14,599 bases of DNA, taken from the NCBI GenBank assembly GCA_020050375.1, contig JAGVKR010000708.1, forward strand, positions 1 to 14,599, in the 5' to 3' direction. The DNA comes from Planctomycetales bacterium (GTDB lineage Bacteria > Planctomycetota > Planctomycetia > Planctomycetales > Planctomycetaceae). The notes beneath the pieces are model-generated. The model ran no database searches and had not been told where the DNA came from. It saw nothing but the letters and a program-made list of their open reading frames with translations. How positions within the stretch are numbered: the stretch's first letter is position 1; each line of letters starts with the position of its first letter. A program made the translations under genes and the position numbers. This document shows, in pieces, positions 13,638-14,599 of this stretch.

Positions 13638-14599
13638 ATGACCAACCATCTGCCAGCCACCCTGGGTGAACTCCGCGCCCGTGGCTACAAAAGCCGCAGC
13701 GTCAAGGCCGAGATGCGAAGCAATTTGCTCGCCCGGCTCCGATCGGGAGAGCCTCTATTCCCCGGTATCATCGGCTATGACGAATCGGTGATCCCGCAGA
13801 TCGAAAATGCCGTTCTATCGCAGCACGACATGCTCTTTCTCGGCCTTCGCGGGCAGGGGAAGACCCGCATGCTGCGAATGCTGGTCAACTTTCTCGATCC
13901 CCTCATTCCGATCGTGGCCGGTTCCGAAGTCAACGACGACCCGCTTGCGCCGATCTCGAAATACGGCCGCGACATGCTCGAGCGCCACGGGGACGCCTGC
14001 CCCATCGCCTGGCTCCCGCGCGAGCGGCGGTATCACGAGAAGCTGGCGACTCCCGACGTGACGATCGCCGACCTGATCGGCGAGATCGACCTGATCAAGC
14101 ACGCCGAAGGGAAGCACCTCGCCAGTGAAGACGTGATGCACTTCGGCCTGATCCCGCGCAGTCATCGCGGCATCTTCTGCATGAACGAGCTTCCCGATCT
14201 CAGCCCCAAGATCCAGGTCGGCCTGTTCAACGTGCTGGAAGAGCGCGACGTGCAGATTCGCGGCTTTCCCGTCCGGCTGGAGCTCGACCTGGCGATGGTC
14301 TTCAGCGCCAACCCCGAAGACTACACCAATCGCGGTCGGATCGTCACACCGCTCAAGGACCGCATCGGCTCGGTCATCCAGACGCACTATCCGCTGACGC
14401 GCGAATTGGGAATGCAGATCACGCGTGAGAATGCGTGGGTCGAGCGCGACGGCGGAATCGACGTGCAGGTCCCCCGCTTCCTGCAGGAGATCGTCGAGGA
14501 AGTCGCCCGGCTGGCCCGCACCAGCGGCCACGTCAACCAGGCCTCGGGGGTCAGCGTCCGCATGTCGATCGCCAACTACGAGAATATGCTCTCGAATGC
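13638..14599 (+). CDS. MoxR/magnesium-chelatase ChlI-like AAA+ ATPase, N-terminal part
   Basis: The first 320 codons are visible; the gene runs past the right edge. Walker A is GLRGQGKT (69-76), the Walker B region GIFCMNELPDL (178-188, Asn-Glu in place of the usual Asp-Glu), sensor 1 VFSANPEDY (222-229, Asn225), and an arginine-finger region TPLKDRIG (237-244). ATPDVTIADLIGEIDLIK (137-154) and NRGRIVTPLK are typical of the ChlI-like proteins often annotated as magnesium chelatase or sigma54-interacting regulators. No sigma54-contact GAFTGA loop is seen, so the latter name would be wrong. Members usually pair with a VWA-domain gene and act as chaperone-like ATPases; the partner would be beyond the window. 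The ATG at 13638 has no good Shine-Dalgarno; an in-frame TTG at 13605 is less likely. Confidence 0.88.
   Translation, partial: MTNHLPATLGELRARGYKSRSVKAEMRSNLLARLRSGEPLFPGIIGYDESVIPQIENAVLSQHDMLFLGLRGQGKTRMLRMLVNFLDPLIPIVAGSEVNDDPLAPISKYGRDMLERHGDACPIAWLPRERRYHEKLATPDVTIADLIGEIDLIKHAEGKHLASEDVMHFGLIPRSHRGIFCMNELPDLSPKIQVGLFNVLEERDVQIRGFPVRLELDLAMVFSANPEDYTNRGRIVTPLKDRIGSVIQTHYPLTRELGMQITRENAWVERDGGIDVQVPRFLQEIVEEVARLARTSGHVNQASGVSVRMSIANYENMLSN

Noticed and set aside
13638..14599. Sigma54 activator identity for the AAA+ gene
   Set aside because: No GAFTGA loop or HTH is visible; the motifs fit the ChlI/MoxR group better.

Overview
The window looks like chromosomal DNA from a high-GC bacterium, most probably a planctomycete (Planctomycetota). 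The evidence is a membrane-anchored Ser/Thr kinase next to an FHA-GAF-SpoIIE phosphatase, a magnesium-chelatase/MoxR-type AAA+ ATPase of the kind common in that phylum, and REP-like palindromes plus a heptanucleotide minisatellite in the non-coding DNA. The taxonomic call is inference from gene content; no rRNA or marker gene is present.

Left part (1-6595, all minus strand) is a defence island. In transcription order: an AbrB-like antitoxin (6595-6356), a C-terminally truncated PIN-domain toxin (6359-6141), a RhuM-family protein (6144-5017), a 276-nt gap, then a type III restriction-modification operon: Mod methyltransferase (4740-1897), an AAA_21-type ATPase (1900-728), a DUF4276 protein (731-126) and the first 43 codons of a type III Res-like subunit (129-1, cut by the window edge). 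Within each group every junction is a 4-nt start/stop overlap (ATGA or GTGA), so each group is probably translationally coupled. The ATPase/DUF4276 pair sits between Mod and Res. It resembles in layout the ATPase + TOPRIM-nuclease pairs of anti-phage systems such as PARIS and OLD, and is the best candidate for an under-described system here. The mod gene carries in-frame palindromic repeats and has an AT-richer target-recognition region.

Middle part (6596-7959) is a 1.36-kb stretch without a convincing gene. It holds a second copy of a repeat also found at 4882-4940, a 17-unit heptanucleotide array, an 86-bp imperfect inverted repeat, stem-loops, a 28-codon ORF with an excellent ribosome binding site, and two doubtful ORFs.

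Right part (7960-13396, minus strand) is a compact signalling operon plus helicase: Ser/Thr protein kinase, FHA-GAF-SpoIIE phosphatase (GTG start, 19-nt gap) and a DinG/XPD-like helicase (TTG start, 3-nt gap). It is divergent from a plus-strand MoxR/ChlI-like AAA+ ATPase (13638 to the right edge). The 241-nt divergent region contains a near-consensus sigma70 promoter for the AAA+ gene and a plausible one for the kinase operon.
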